Assembly (NCBI RefSeq): GCF_023634065.1
Contig: NZ_JALKCV010000009.1
Location: 124,001-188,000, forward strand
DNA length: 64,000 nucleotides
From: Microbulbifer litoralis
Lineage (GTDB): Bacteria; Pseudomonadota; Gammaproteobacteria; Pseudomonadales; Cellvibrionaceae
Direction: 5' to 3'
The notes under the pieces are model-generated. The model was not told where the DNA came from, ran no database searches, and saw only the letters and a program-made list of their open reading frames with translations. Positions 16,951 to 25,575 of the stretch are shown one piece after another. The stretch's first letter is position 1. Every line of letters starts with the position of its first letter. The translations under genes and the position numbers were made by a program.

Positions 16951-19674
16951 ATGGAATGCGAGCGAAAGAGAGCCACCCGTCGCGGCGGCAACCCGTCCAA
17001 TTTTATTTCGGCCCTGCTTGCCATTGCGGCGGCTTTTTCCGCCGGGGTGCGGGCCGACTGCGAGCCCTCGCCACCGGCGTCTGGGGACACGGTAACCTGT
17101 ACCGGCAACCCGGCGGGTTATTCGGTCAGCGGCCTGGGCAGCCTGACGATAGATATTCTCCAGGGCACCAATCTCAACGGGCCCTTCAGTGCGTCGACGA
17201 TAGGCACACTGGATGTCGACAACAGCGGCAACCTGCAACGTGTCACCTTTGAAGACAACGGCACCGTCACTTTTATCAACCGCAGCAATATCAACAGCGG
17301 CCTGGAAATCATCGGCGATGGCGATCACACGGTGACCAACGTCTCCGGCGGCAATATCAATGCCTTTTTCACTTTCTCTGGCGGCGGCGACAACAGTGTC
17401 ATCAACTGGGGCACGCTGAACCCGGGTATTACCGTAAACGGCAACGGCAGCATGGATATCCTCAATGAGGCCGGCTCCTTTATCAACCAGGGCATCTCGG
17501 TTACCGGCTCCACCGATACCACCATCGATAACTACGGCACCATCCAGGGCACGGCCATTTTCCTGGATTCGGGCAGCGACCGGATCACCAACCGCGCTGG
17601 CGCCAATATCAATGGCGAGGTGGACCAGGGCAGCAACGACGACGATTTCCTCATGGAGGGGGGAACCGTCAACGGCGGCATCCAGCAGGGGGCCGGCAGC
17701 GATACGGCGACCATCGAAGACGGCCAGATTTCGGGGTTCCTGCGCGCCGGCTCGGGAACCGACGACCTGCTCTGGACCGGTGGCCTGGTCGGCGGCATCG
17801 ATATGCAGGAGGACAACGATACCGCGCTGTTTATCGGCCTGACGGATGCGGAACTGCGTACCATCGAAATCAATGGCGGTCTCGGCAACGATGGACTGAC
17901 CTGGCAGGGGGTGGTCGGCAGCCGCCCGGACCGCCTGTTGAACTGGGAGCTGATTCGACTGCAGAGCAGTTCCGAACTGACCATGGGCGGTGACCTGGTG
18001 CTGGGTGACAGCGGCACCCGGACCGGGCGGCTGACCATCGATGGCTCCAGCACCCTGCACGCCAGTGAAGGGCAGTACAACATCAACCCGGCAGTTGCCG
18101 GCAACGGCGTCACGGTGCTCAACAGCGGTACCATCGATATGACCAGCAGGGGTGACTCGGTGACCGATGTGCTGAGGATCGACGGCAACTATGTTGGCAA
18201 CGGCGGTTCGTTGATACTCAATACCTACCTGTTCGATGACGGCGCGCCATCAGACAGGCTGGTCGTCACCGGCGACGAGTTTGGCACCACCAGGATTTTC
18301 GTTGTCAATGTCGGCGGCCCCGGTGCCATGACCAGTAATGACGGTATCCTGGTGGATGAGGATACCGACGGCATCAGCACCAGCAGTGCTTTCGTCTTGG
18401 GCGGTATCGTCGCGGCTGGGCCCTACGAGTACCTGCTCTTTCGGGACGGCGTATCGGCAGGCAGTGAATACAACTGGTACCTGCGTTCGCACGTTACCAG
18501 CAGTTCCAGCAGTAGCTCCGGGGGCCACGATCCGGACGGTGGCAGCTCCAGCTCATCCGGTTCGAGCAGCTCCGGCGGCCACCGTCCCGACGGCGGCAGC
18601 TCGAGCAGCAGCTCCAGCGGTGGGTCGACGAGTTCCAGCAGCGGCGGTTCCACCAGCTCGAGCAGTAGCAGTTCCAGTAGTGGTGGTGGCTCCGGTGGCG
18701 GTGGCGGTGGCGATGTCATTCCGCTTTACCGCCCGGAAGTCTCCACGCATGTCACCATTCCCGGTGTCAGCCGCGCGCTGACGCTGGCGACCCTCGGCAC
18801 CTACCACGAGCGCGAGGGCGAACAGGCCTGGTCGCGCCGCGATGACGGACGCAATTCCGTCTGGGTGCGCGCCTTCGGCAGCCACTACAAGCAGCGCTGG
18901 GGCGGCACCGTGGATCCCAAGTTCGACGGCGATTTCTGGGGTGTACAGATTGGCGTTCCACTGTACGGTGCGGGTACGCGCAATGGACGACGAAACGCGG
19001 CCGGGTTGATGCTCGGTGGCGGGCACGCCAGTGGCGATACCCGCGGCTTCGCGATCGCGGTTGAGAATGCGGACACCGGTGACATATCGCTGGACAGCTA
19101 CAATCTCGGCGGTTACTGGACCCACCACTGGGCCGGCGGCGGCTATCTCGATGGGGTGCTGCTGCTGTCGTCCTTCGACGGCGACAGCCGCTCCAACCGC
19201 GATCTCCACGCCGATATCGACGGCGATGAACTGACCGTCTCCATCGAGGGCGGCAGGCCTTTCCCGCTGGACGGTTTCTGGAGCCTGGAACCCCAGGCCC
19301 AACTGATCTGGCAGTACCAGACCACGGACGATACCGAAGATCCCTATTCGAGTATCCGCTTCGACGATGTCGACGCGCTGACCGCGCGTGTAGGCGGGCG
19401 CCTGGTGGGCGATATCGTGCGCGGCACAGCAGTGTGGCGGCCGTATATCAAGGCGAATATCTGGCACGAGGTGCACGGGCGGGACAAGGTGATGTTCAAC
19501 ACCACGGCCATCCGCACGCACCGCGGTTTCACCACTCTGGAGGCCGGTGTCGGCATCAACGCCGACCTGGATGGCACCACCAGCCTGTTCGGGCTACTCG
19601 ACTACACCACCGACCTGGACTCCGAGGAGTTCGATGCGGTGGAAGTCCGTATCGGCTTCCGCAAGCGCTGGTAG
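16951..19674 (+). CDS. Autotransporter (type Va secretion) with polyserine linker
   Basis: A 907-residue protein. The ATG at 16951 follows AGAGG and gives a signal peptide ending near GVRA|DC. Residues of about 40-515 form a repetitive, Asn/Gly/Asp/Thr-rich passenger with short repeating strands (for example NNGT, GNGS, DNYGT, GSGTDD), as expected for a beta-helix. A low-complexity linker at about 518-588 has Ser runs and two copies of GGHxPDGGSSSSS. The C-terminal about 280 residues form the outer-membrane beta-barrel, starting around SVWVRAFGSHYKQRWGG and ending with aromatic Trp (VRIGFRKRW). Polyserine linkers are common in Cellvibrionales secreted proteins. The passenger has no recognisable enzyme motif, so adhesion or surface display is the likely role. 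It is preceded by two MITE-like elements and abuts a broken gene. Confidence 0.88.
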   Translation: MECERKRATRRGGNPSNFISALLAIAAAFSAGVRADCEPSPPASGDTVTCTGNPAGYSVSGLGSLTIDILQGTNLNGPFSASTIGTLDVDNSGNLQRVTFEDNGTVTFINRSNINSGLEIIGDGDHTVTNVSGGNINAFFTFSGGGDNSVINWGTLNPGITVNGNGSMDILNEAGSFINQGISVTGSTDTTIDNYGTIQGTAIFLDSGSDRITNRAGANINGEVDQGSNDDDFLMEGGTVNGGIQQGAGSDTATIEDGQISGFLRAGSGTDDLLWTGGLVGGIDMQEDNDTALFIGLTDAELRTIEINGGLGNDGLTWQGVVGSRPDRLLNWELIRLQSSSELTMGGDLVLGDSGTRTGRLTIDGSSTLHASEGQYNINPAVAGNGVTVLNSGTIDMTSRGDSVTDVLRIDGNYVGNGGSLILNTYLFDDGAPSDRLVVTGDEFGTTRIFVVNVGGPGAMTSNDGILVDEDTDGISTSSAFVLGGIVAAGPYEYLLFRDGVSAGSEYNWYLRSHVTSSSSSSSGGHDPDGGSSSSSGSSSSGGHRPDGGSSSSSSSGGSTSSSSGGSTSSSSSSSSSGGGSGGGGGGDVIPLYRPEVSTHVTIPGVSRALTLATLGTYHEREGEQAWSRRDDGRNSVWVRAFGSHYKQRWGGTVDPKFDGDFWGVQIGVPLYGAGTRNGRRNAAGLMLGGGHASGDTRGFAIAVENADTGDISLDSYNLGGYWTHHWAGGGYLDGVLLLSSFDGDSRSNRDLHADIDGDELTVSIEGGRPFPLDGFWSLEPQAQLIWQYQTTDDTEDPYSSIRFDDVDALTARVGGRLVGDIVRGTAVWRPYIKANIWHEVHGRDKVMFNTTAIRTHRGFTTLEAGVGINADLDGTTSLFGLLDYTTDLDSEEFDAVEVRIGFRKRW

Positions 19675-19972
19675 CCGCAGCGGCCGCAGCATATCCCGTA
19701 TTTCCCGCGCCAGCACGGGAGCGCCGGATGCCGGGTTCGCACTGGTAGAGCGCCTGGGGGAAGCCGTGGAAATCGTGAATGGTGTGCGGTTTTTGCGCCG
19801 CGGTCACGCGGGTGCCATCCGTGTACCAGTGGGCGGAAATCGACAGTATCGCCGCGGGTCGGGGCAGGCTGCTGCCCAGTGTTTCCCAACTGCGGGTGTG
19901 GCGGTTGTCCTCGAGGGCGTTCATCGGGCTGCCGTGTCCCACAAACAGGGCGGGCATGCGGGTCTCGGTCAT
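19675..19972 (-). pseudogene. ygiD: Truncated, frameshifted extradiol (4,5-DOPA-type) dioxygenase remnant
   Basis: From the ATG at 19972 the frame reads MPALFVGHGSPMNALEDN, ILSISAHWYT and TIHDFHGFPQALYQ, which is the N-terminal third of the LigB-like YgiD/DODA dioxygenase, including the metal-binding His of HGSP and SAHW. Near 19770 the frame is lost; the expected continuation can still be read one frame over as GAPVLAREIRDMLRPL. The remainder of the gene (intact homologues have about 260 residues) is missing because the remnant runs into the end of the autotransporter gene at 19674. It has therefore lost both frame and C-terminal active-site residues. The symbol indicates the family of origin only. 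Confidence 0.8.
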
Positions 19973-20088
19973 GGCGGGTCTCCGGAGTTACCGGGGCGGT
20001 CCCAGTACAGAGGGAAAACAGTGCGGAGGGGAAACAGGGCGGCCGCGGCCGCCCGAAAGGTCAGTCGTATAGCGCGTCGACTGAAGAA

Positions 20089-20682
20089 TCAGGCCAGCTG
20101 CGCCAGCTGTTCCTGCGCAGTTTCCAGTGCTTTCCGCCGGGATTCGTCGCCGGTGGCCAGGCCCTCCGCGTACACGAACGCGACATCGTCGATGCCGACG
20201 AAGCCGAGGAACTGGCGGATGAAATTGGTCTGCGGGTGGTCATCACCATAGACGCCGCCGCGGGTAATCACCACATAGGCCTTCTTGCCGTTCAGCAGCC
20301 CCTCCGGGCCGTTTTCCGTATAGCGGAAGGTCACACCGGCGCGGGCGATATGATCGAAATAGGCGTGCAGGCTGGATGGGATACTGAAGTTGTACATCGG
20401 GATACCGAACACCAGCACATCGGCGCTGCGGATCTCGTCGATCAGAGCATCGGAGTAATCCACTACGGCCTGCTGTTCCGCGGTGCGTTCCGCCGCGTCG
20501 CTGGCGAATGACTGGAAGCGCTCCAGGGTCAGGTGCGGCACCGGCTCCGCGGCCAGGTCGCGGGTGGCGATTTCGCCGCCGGGATTGGCTGCCAGCCACT
20601 GTTCGGCGAACTGGTCGGTCAGCTGGGACGATTGGCCGTCCTTGCGGAACAGGCTGGTCTGGATCTTGAGCAGTTTGGCCAT
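20089..20682 (-). CDS. azoR: FMN-dependent NADH:quinone oxidoreductase / azoreductase
   Basis: A 197-residue flavodoxin-fold protein of the AzoR family. The start at 20682 (MAKLLKIQTSLFRKDGQSSQL) has GGGAGA upstream and matches the family N-terminus, whose SSL/FRKDGQS loop binds FMN phosphate. Other family segments are VFGIPMYNFSIPSSLHAYFDHIARAG (FMN and substrate pocket) and AYVVITRGGVYG. The enzyme reduces quinones and azo bonds by two-electron transfer from NAD(P)H in the cytoplasm and is usually induced by electrophiles and quinones. It is divergent from a LysR regulator, 108 bases away, which is the common arrangement for its control. Confidence 0.9.
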   Translation of the reverse strand: MAKLLKIQTSLFRKDGQSSQLTDQFAEQWLAANPGGEIATRDLAAEPVPHLTLERFQSFASDAAERTAEQQAVVDYSDALIDEIRSADVLVFGIPMYNFSIPSSLHAYFDHIARAGVTFRYTENGPEGLLNGKKAYVVITRGGVYGDDHPQTNFIRQFLGFVGIDDVAFVYAEGLATGDESRRKALETAQEQLAQLA

Positions 20683-20790
20683 TTGATCTTCTCCCTGTGG
20701 AGGTTGTCTATCAGATGGCAGCATTTAAACATTGATGATTTAGATAAAAAATTATAAAAATACACGTAAACCAATCTATATATTCGATCT
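20683..20790. promoter_or_regulatory. Divergent azoR / lysR promoter region
   Basis: A 108-base region, markedly AT-rich in its right part (20730-20785), between start codons that point away from one another. It must carry both promoters and the LysR binding site. ATTGATGATTTAGAT is a loose T-N11-A candidate, but I cannot choose one site with confidence. Confidence 0.45.
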
Positions 20791-21744
20791 ATGTCTGAAG
20801 TGAAACGCGATAGTGAGGCCCTGACGCCCCGTATCAGTCTCGAGCAGTGGCGCTGCCTGGTGGCAGTGGTGGAGGCGGGCGGCTATGCCCAGGCCGCGGA
20901 GCGGCTGCACAAGAGCCAGTCGTCGGTGAGTTACGCGGTGCAGAAGCTGGAGTCGGTGCTGAATATGAAGGCCTTCTCCATCGAGGGCCGCAGGGCGGTA
21001 CTGACCCCGGCCGGACAGATGCTCTATTCCCGCGCCCGGCTGCTGCTCGACGACGCGGCCGGGCTGGAGCGGGCCGCACGCAAAGTGTCGGCGGGCTGGG
21101 AATCGGAGATCGGTATCGCTGTCGAGGTGCTGTTTCCCACCTGGCTGCTGCTGGATTGCCTGAACCGGTTTGGACAGGAGAGCCCGCAGACCCGTATCGA
21201 GCTCTACGAAACCGTGATCGGCGGTGCGCCGGAGGCGCTGCGGGAGCGGCGCGTGGAACTGGCCATTTCCCCCCACGTGCCGAGCGGTTTTACCGGCGAG
21301 CCGTTGGCGCGGCAGGTGCGTATCATCCCGGTGGCCCACCCGGAGCACCCCCTGCACCAGCTCGGCCGCGAAATCACTATTCGCGACCTGCGCCAGCAGC
21401 GCCACTTGGTGGTGCGGGATTCCAGTTCCCAGCGCGACCGCAAGACCACCACGGTGGAAGTGGCGCAGCGCTGGACGGTGACCAATATGGCCACTTCCAT
21501 CGGCGCCGCCTGCCGCGGCTATGGTTTCGCCTGGCTGCCGGAAGAGAAGATCCGCCGGGAACTGGCCGACGGGATTCTCAAGCCGCTGCCGCTGCGCGGC
21601 GGCAGCGAGCGCTACCTGCAGATGTACCTGATCTTTGCCGACCGGGAATCCCCCGGCCCGGGCGCATTGCGACTGGCGGAGATCATCCGCAGCGAGATGG
21701 AAACCAGGTGTCGCGAATGGGAGGAAAAGGGCGGCTGTGGCTAA
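20791..21744 (+). CDS. LysR-family transcriptional regulator
   Basis: A 317-residue LysR regulator of normal length. The N-terminal winged HTH is clear: SLEQWRCLVAVVEAGGYAQAAERLHKSQSSVSYAVQKLE. The C-terminal substrate-binding domain of two Rossmann-like lobes begins around ESEIGIAVEVLFP. It is divergent from azoR, so it probably activates that gene in response to a quinone-like or electrophilic inducer; that link is inferred from position. Its stop overlaps the converging MscS gene by four bases. Confidence 0.93.
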   Translation: MSEVKRDSEALTPRISLEQWRCLVAVVEAGGYAQAAERLHKSQSSVSYAVQKLESVLNMKAFSIEGRRAVLTPAGQMLYSRARLLLDDAAGLERAARKVSAGWESEIGIAVEVLFPTWLLLDCLNRFGQESPQTRIELYETVIGGAPEALRERRVELAISPHVPSGFTGEPLARQVRIIPVAHPEHPLHQLGREITIRDLRQQRHLVVRDSSSQRDRKTTTVEVAQRWTVTNMATSIGAACRGYGFAWLPEEKIRRELADGILKPLPLRGGSERYLQMYLIFADRESPGPGALRLAEIIRSEMETRCREWEEKGGCG

Positions 21745-22580
21745 GGGCCCACTTCCGCCATGCCTTCCACAGGCCCGCTGTACCAGAAGTTGTAAAAGTC
21801 CTCGGTCACGCGTTGCTCGATGTCGTGGGCTTCCTCGCGCGGACAGAATAGGGTGATGGTCACCACATCGTGCCCCAGCTCGTTGGTGGTGAAGCTGACT
21901 TTCGGCTCGGTCCCCACCAGTTCCACCCCGGTGCGGTGTTCGATCATCTGGCAGTAGCGCGCCGCCACCTCGCTGAAGGCCTCGCTGTGCTCGCCGATGC
22001 GCCCGATCAGGAAATCCTTGGCCGCAAACGGGTTGCCCCCCTTGTTCTCGCGCACGATCGAGAAGGTGTGCTCGATGTAGCGGCGCATGAAGTTCAGGTT
22101 CTTGACCGGCTGGGTGAAGAACACATTGTTGGGGATGTACAGGGTGATACCGGTATAGCCACTGCCCAGTCCGTGGGGATCGATCTCCAGCAGGGTGGTG
22201 CTGAGCCAGTCGCTGTCGATCACCTCGCCAAACTGGTCGCCCACCTTGATCCAGTCGCCCACGGAAAATGCGCGCATACTCGCCTGGTAGATGCCGCCAA
22301 CGAGACACTGCACCACATCCCGCAGGGCGATGATGATGGCGACGGAGAAGGCGGCAATCGACAGGGCGAAGTCGCGCAGTTCCGACACCCAGATGGCCAC
22401 CACGCCCAGCACCAGCAACAGGTTGGAAATATTGTGCACCGTGTTGATATGGCGCCGCTTGTCCTTCCGGCTCCAGCGCGTGCGGGCGAAGATGAATGAG
22501 AGCGACAGCCGCAACAGCACCACTGCGACGATAACGATCCCGGTCAGGACAAGTTTATTGTTGAGTAGCTGCTCCAGCAT
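21741..22580 (-). CDS. MscS-family mechanosensitive channel
   Basis: A 279-residue protein. The start at 22580 (MLEQLLNNKLVLTG) follows AGGATCCGGA. There are three membrane helices, the last being the pore-lining, Ala/Gly/Ser-rich type (LSIAAFSVAIIIALRDVVQCLVGGIYQ). The MscS beta domain follows (FSVGDWIKVGDQFGEVIDSDWLSTTLLEI), then a short alpha/beta cytoplasmic domain. The channel opens on membrane tension, or in some subfamilies conducts specific ions. The family position of the GxxxG-like pore residues is partly changed, so gating behaviour is uncertain. It stands alone and converges on the LysR gene. Confidence 0.88.
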   Translation of the reverse strand: MLEQLLNNKLVLTGIVIVAVVLLRLSLSFIFARTRWSRKDKRRHINTVHNISNLLLVLGVVAIWVSELRDFALSIAAFSVAIIIALRDVVQCLVGGIYQASMRAFSVGDWIKVGDQFGEVIDSDWLSTTLLEIDPHGLGSGYTGITLYIPNNVFFTQPVKNLNFMRRYIEHTFSIVRENKGGNPFAAKDFLIGRIGEHSEAFSEVAARYCQMIEHRTGVELVGTEPKVSFTTNELGHDVVTITLFCPREEAHDIEQRVTEDFYNFWYSGPVEGMAEVGP

Positions 22581-22783
22581 TCCGGATCCTGTAGTGGTAA
22601 AGCGTAGGGGCAACCGGCCGGCGGGGAGGGGCCCTGCAAAGCTTAGCCGACCGCGGCGGCCGAACGACGTCGAATAAAGCGCCTTACTGTAGCCTGTTGT
22701 GCGGGGGAATGTAAGCCGGACATGCGGGATTCAAAGCATCTATATTGTGCCCGCAGGAGGGCACCCAAACAGGGGAAGAGAAC

Positions 22784-23701
22784 GTGAGCAATCTGACCAG
22801 GAGCGCCGAGCAGCCGTGCGACATTGTCGATGGTTGCGGCGCCATCGAAGTCATCGTCGAGCCCAGGGACAAAGAGCTGGGCGGCTTTACCGTGCGGCGT
22901 TCGCTGCCGAGTCGCCAGCGGCAGATGGTCGGCCCATGGATCTTCTTTGATCACATGGGCCCGGCCGGTTTTCCCGCGGGTCAGGGGATCGATGTGCGTC
23001 CCCACCCGCATATCGGGATCGCCACTGTCACCTACCTGTTCGAGGGGGAAATACTGCACCGGGACTCCCTCGGCAGCGTGCAGCCGATCCGGCCCGGCGA
23101 TATCAACCTGATGGTGGCCGGCAGGGGCATCGTGCACTCCGAGCGGGAGAGCCCTGGAGTCCGCGACGTCGATCACCGCCTGCACGGCCTCCAGCTGTGG
23201 CTGGCGCTGCCGGCGGAGGACGAGGAAATGGCGCCGGAATTCCACCACTATCCGTCCGCCGGGATCCCGGCCCTGACAGTGGCTGGTGTGTCCCTGCGGG
23301 TCATGATGGGCACGGCCTACGGCGCCACCTCGCCGGTCAAGACTTTCGCCGACACCCTGTACGTGGAGGCCAGGCTGCGGGCCGGCCAGACCCTGGAGCT
23401 GCCGGATACCGCGGAGCGCGCCGTGTATGTGGCCAGCGGCAGCCTGAAGGCCCGCGACACGGAAATACCGGAGCATTCCCTGGCGGTTTTCTCCAGCCGG
23501 CGCGGCGTGTCAGTGGAAGCCACCGGGGACAGCCGCATCGCGATCATCGGCGGTGAGCCGCTGGGCAAGCGGTGTATCGTCTGGAACCTGGTCTCCAGTC
23601 GCCCGGAGCGCGTCGATCGGGCGGTGGAGGACTGGAAGGCGGGGCGCTTTCCGAAAGTGCCGGGGGATGAGCTGGAATTTATTCCATTTCCGGAAAAGTA
23701 A
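22784..23701 (+). CDS. Pirin family protein
   Basis: A 305-residue bicupin. I place the start at the GTG 22784 (VSNLTRSAEQPCD), which follows GGGGAAGAG; an upstream in-frame ATG at 22745 lacks a clear site. The N-terminal cupin has the pirin signature FDHMGPAGFPAGQGIDVRPHPHIGIATVTYLFEG, split here around the His residues of RPHPHIG, with metal-binding His and Glu, and continues with GIVHSERES. Bacterial pirins are cytoplasmic metal-binding proteins, some with quercetinase activity and some acting on metabolic enzymes. No operon partner lies next to it. Confidence 0.92.
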   Translation: MSNLTRSAEQPCDIVDGCGAIEVIVEPRDKELGGFTVRRSLPSRQRQMVGPWIFFDHMGPAGFPAGQGIDVRPHPHIGIATVTYLFEGEILHRDSLGSVQPIRPGDINLMVAGRGIVHSERESPGVRDVDHRLHGLQLWLALPAEDEEMAPEFHHYPSAGIPALTVAGVSLRVMMGTAYGATSPVKTFADTLYVEARLRAGQTLELPDTAERAVYVASGSLKARDTEIPEHSLAVFSSRRGVSVEATGDSRIAIIGGEPLGKRCIVWNLVSSRPERVDRAVEDWKAGRFPKVPGDELEFIPFPEK

Positions 23702-23853
23702 CAGCGGCAGAGAAGATGGATATTTGATCTGAGTATTACTAACTAATGAGCAGAATTACAGCTTTGGTGTGTAAAAATATCGTATTTCTACAACCCGACG
23801 AGAGCAGGTCGTTGGCATAATATAAACTCGTCGGAGCCGGAGAGACACCGTTC

Positions 23854-24834
23854 ATGAACAACAGCACCTCCTTGGATACACTATCCAGCCTCATAAGTGC
23901 GCACACCGTTTCTCGCTGTATTTACATTCTGGCAGAGGCAGGTGTTGCGGATCTGCTTGAGTCTGAGCCCCGGCCTGTCGCTGATCTCGCCGTCGAGTCG
24001 GGACTTGATAGTGATGCTTTGGAAAGAATACTGCGATTGGTTTCCGGCTATGGACTATTCATAGCTGAGGGCGCAGGTTATATGCATACCTCCATGTCAA
24101 AATTACTCTGTAGCGACCACCCGCAATCCCTCCGCCCCTTTGCACGAATGACAGGTATGCCGGTGATCTGGAAGAGCATTACGGAGTTGCCGCATAGCGC
24201 TCGTACAGGTACTCCTGCAAGCAACTGGTCCGACCTGCTGGCCCATTTTTCCAAGAACCCGCAAGATGCCTGTTTATTCAATGCATCAATGGCCAGCAAA
24301 TCCCGCATGGCGATTAAAGCGGTAACAGAAGCCTACGATTTCAGTAGCTTTAACACTATTGCCGATATTGGTGGTGGACGGGGCCATCTCCTGCAAGCAG
24401 TCTGCTCGGGCTTGTCAGCCAAAGGTATCCTTTTCGAACTCCCCCATGTAATTGCCGATGCTATCGGTATTGCATCGCCGAAGTTGCAACTCGTCGAAGG
24501 CGATTTCTTCAGTGACTCACTACCTGTTGCCGACGTCTACATGCTGATGGCTGTACTGCACGATTGGAACGACGAGCAGGCCGTCGAAATTCTGTCTGCC
24601 ATCCGGCGCTCGGCACCCGCGTGCGCCAGGGTCTTGATCATAGAGAGTATGATCATCAATTCGCGGGAGCCTCATTCCGGAAACTTATTCGATGTCATGA
24701 TGCTCGCCCTCACTGGAGGAAGAAAGCGTTCAAAGGCTGCTTTTGAGCGTCTTCTGGATCGATCCGGCTTTCGAATGGAAAGAGTCATCGACACAGGCTC
24801 ACAATACGCGATCGTGGAAGCATTTACCGTTTGA
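23854..24834 (+). CDS. SAM-dependent O-methyltransferase (acetylserotonin/hydroxyneurosporene type)
   Basis: A 326-residue class I methyltransferase of the COMT-like Methyltransf_2 family. It has an N-terminal winged-helix dimerisation domain (HTVSRCIYILAEAGVADLLESEPRPVA), the SAM motif I as IADIGGGRGHLL, and the catalytic region MLMAVLHDWNDEQAVEIL with the general-base His. It would transfer a methyl group to a small phenolic or similar hydroxyl compound. The gene is noticeably richer in A and T and uses different codons from its neighbours, and no biosynthetic partner is next to it, so it may have been acquired separately. Confidence 0.9.
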   Translation: MNNSTSLDTLSSLISAHTVSRCIYILAEAGVADLLESEPRPVADLAVESGLDSDALERILRLVSGYGLFIAEGAGYMHTSMSKLLCSDHPQSLRPFARMTGMPVIWKSITELPHSARTGTPASNWSDLLAHFSKNPQDACLFNASMASKSRMAIKAVTEAYDFSSFNTIADIGGGRGHLLQAVCSGLSAKGILFELPHVIADAIGIASPKLQLVEGDFFSDSLPVADVYMLMAVLHDWNDEQAVEILSAIRRSAPACARVLIIESMIINSREPHSGNLFDVMMLALTGGRKRSKAAFERLLDRSGFRMERVIDTGSQYAIVEAFTV

Positions 24835-24901
24835 GCTCAGAACTGCAACGACCGCTGGGTAAAGGGCTTGGCGGTCGTAGAGATGCTCCAAATTGGCTCT
24901 C

Positions 24902-25231
24902 TCAGTTCGCGACACGTATTTGCGGCATCGCCGGGAGTTCCAGGTAGTAGGACATATAGCGGTGGGTGGCGTGGAATGCCGGGGCATTGCCGTCGATAGC
25001 GCGTTCGAACGCCGGGTCACAGGCGATGATCTCCGCCATTCGCAGGTGGTAGTCGTCGCCGGAAAACTGCCGCAGTGATTCCGCCGCGATCTGCGTCATC
25101 TCCATCGCGTTGGGGGTCGGTGCCCCATGCGCCACCAGCGTATCGCGGAAGGTCTTCTTGAATTGCTCGAAATAAGGTTCTTCGACGCTGAAAAATTCAA
25201 TGGCGTTATAAAGCTTCTGTGCAGTGGTCAT
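24902..25231 (-). CDS. Small conserved-looking protein of unknown function
   Basis: A 109-residue soluble protein. The ATG at 25231 follows GGGGGAGAGAAG, a strong ribosome site. The sequence is mainly helical, with acidic and aromatic residues (YNAIEFFSVEEPYFEQFKKTF) and a His/Tyr-rich tail (FHATHRYMSYYLELP). There is no signal peptide, membrane helix or Cys. I do not recognise the family; the clean start and codon use argue that it is real. Confidence 0.6.
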   Translation of the reverse strand: MTTAQKLYNAIEFFSVEEPYFEQFKKTFRDTLVAHGAPTPNAMEMTQIAAESLRQFSGDDYHLRMAEIIACDPAFERAIDGNAPAFHATHRYMSYYLELPAMPQIRVAN

Positions 25232-25575
25232 CTTCTCTCCCCCGGTTAAAGCAAGCGGCGCATACTAACGGAGCCGGGCTTGTAGATAGAAATATTTCAC
25301 GCGCCAGACCATGAAATAAGCGACTTTTTTTGATCAGAGCATTGGAAATATGACACCGGAGCGGCTACCGCCCAGGCGTTTTTGGCGGCGTTTTTTCCTC
25401 GGCGAGCAGGGCTTATAGGGCTTGGAGGTCTGCGGGGGGAGCGTGTCTGGAGGCTCCGGGCCAAGATCCGCCAGGCCAAGATCCGCCAGGAGAGTTGCCT
25501 GAAAGGCAGCGGGCGGAACACGCCGCTGCCGATCGGTTCTGTCGATAGGTCAAGGGGCTGGATGGATGGGCCTGC
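25232..25575. other. 344-base gap with a 15-base direct tandem repeat
   Basis: No supported gene. Two exact copies of CCAAGATCCGCCAGG lie head to tail at 25461-25490. The left end next to 25231 should hold the promoter of the small unknown gene. Confidence 0.5.

Noticed and set aside
18499-18715. Tandem short repeats suggestive of a CRISPR or VNTR
   Set aside because: They are AGC/TCC-type codons of the in-frame polyserine linker of the autotransporter, with no spacer structure.
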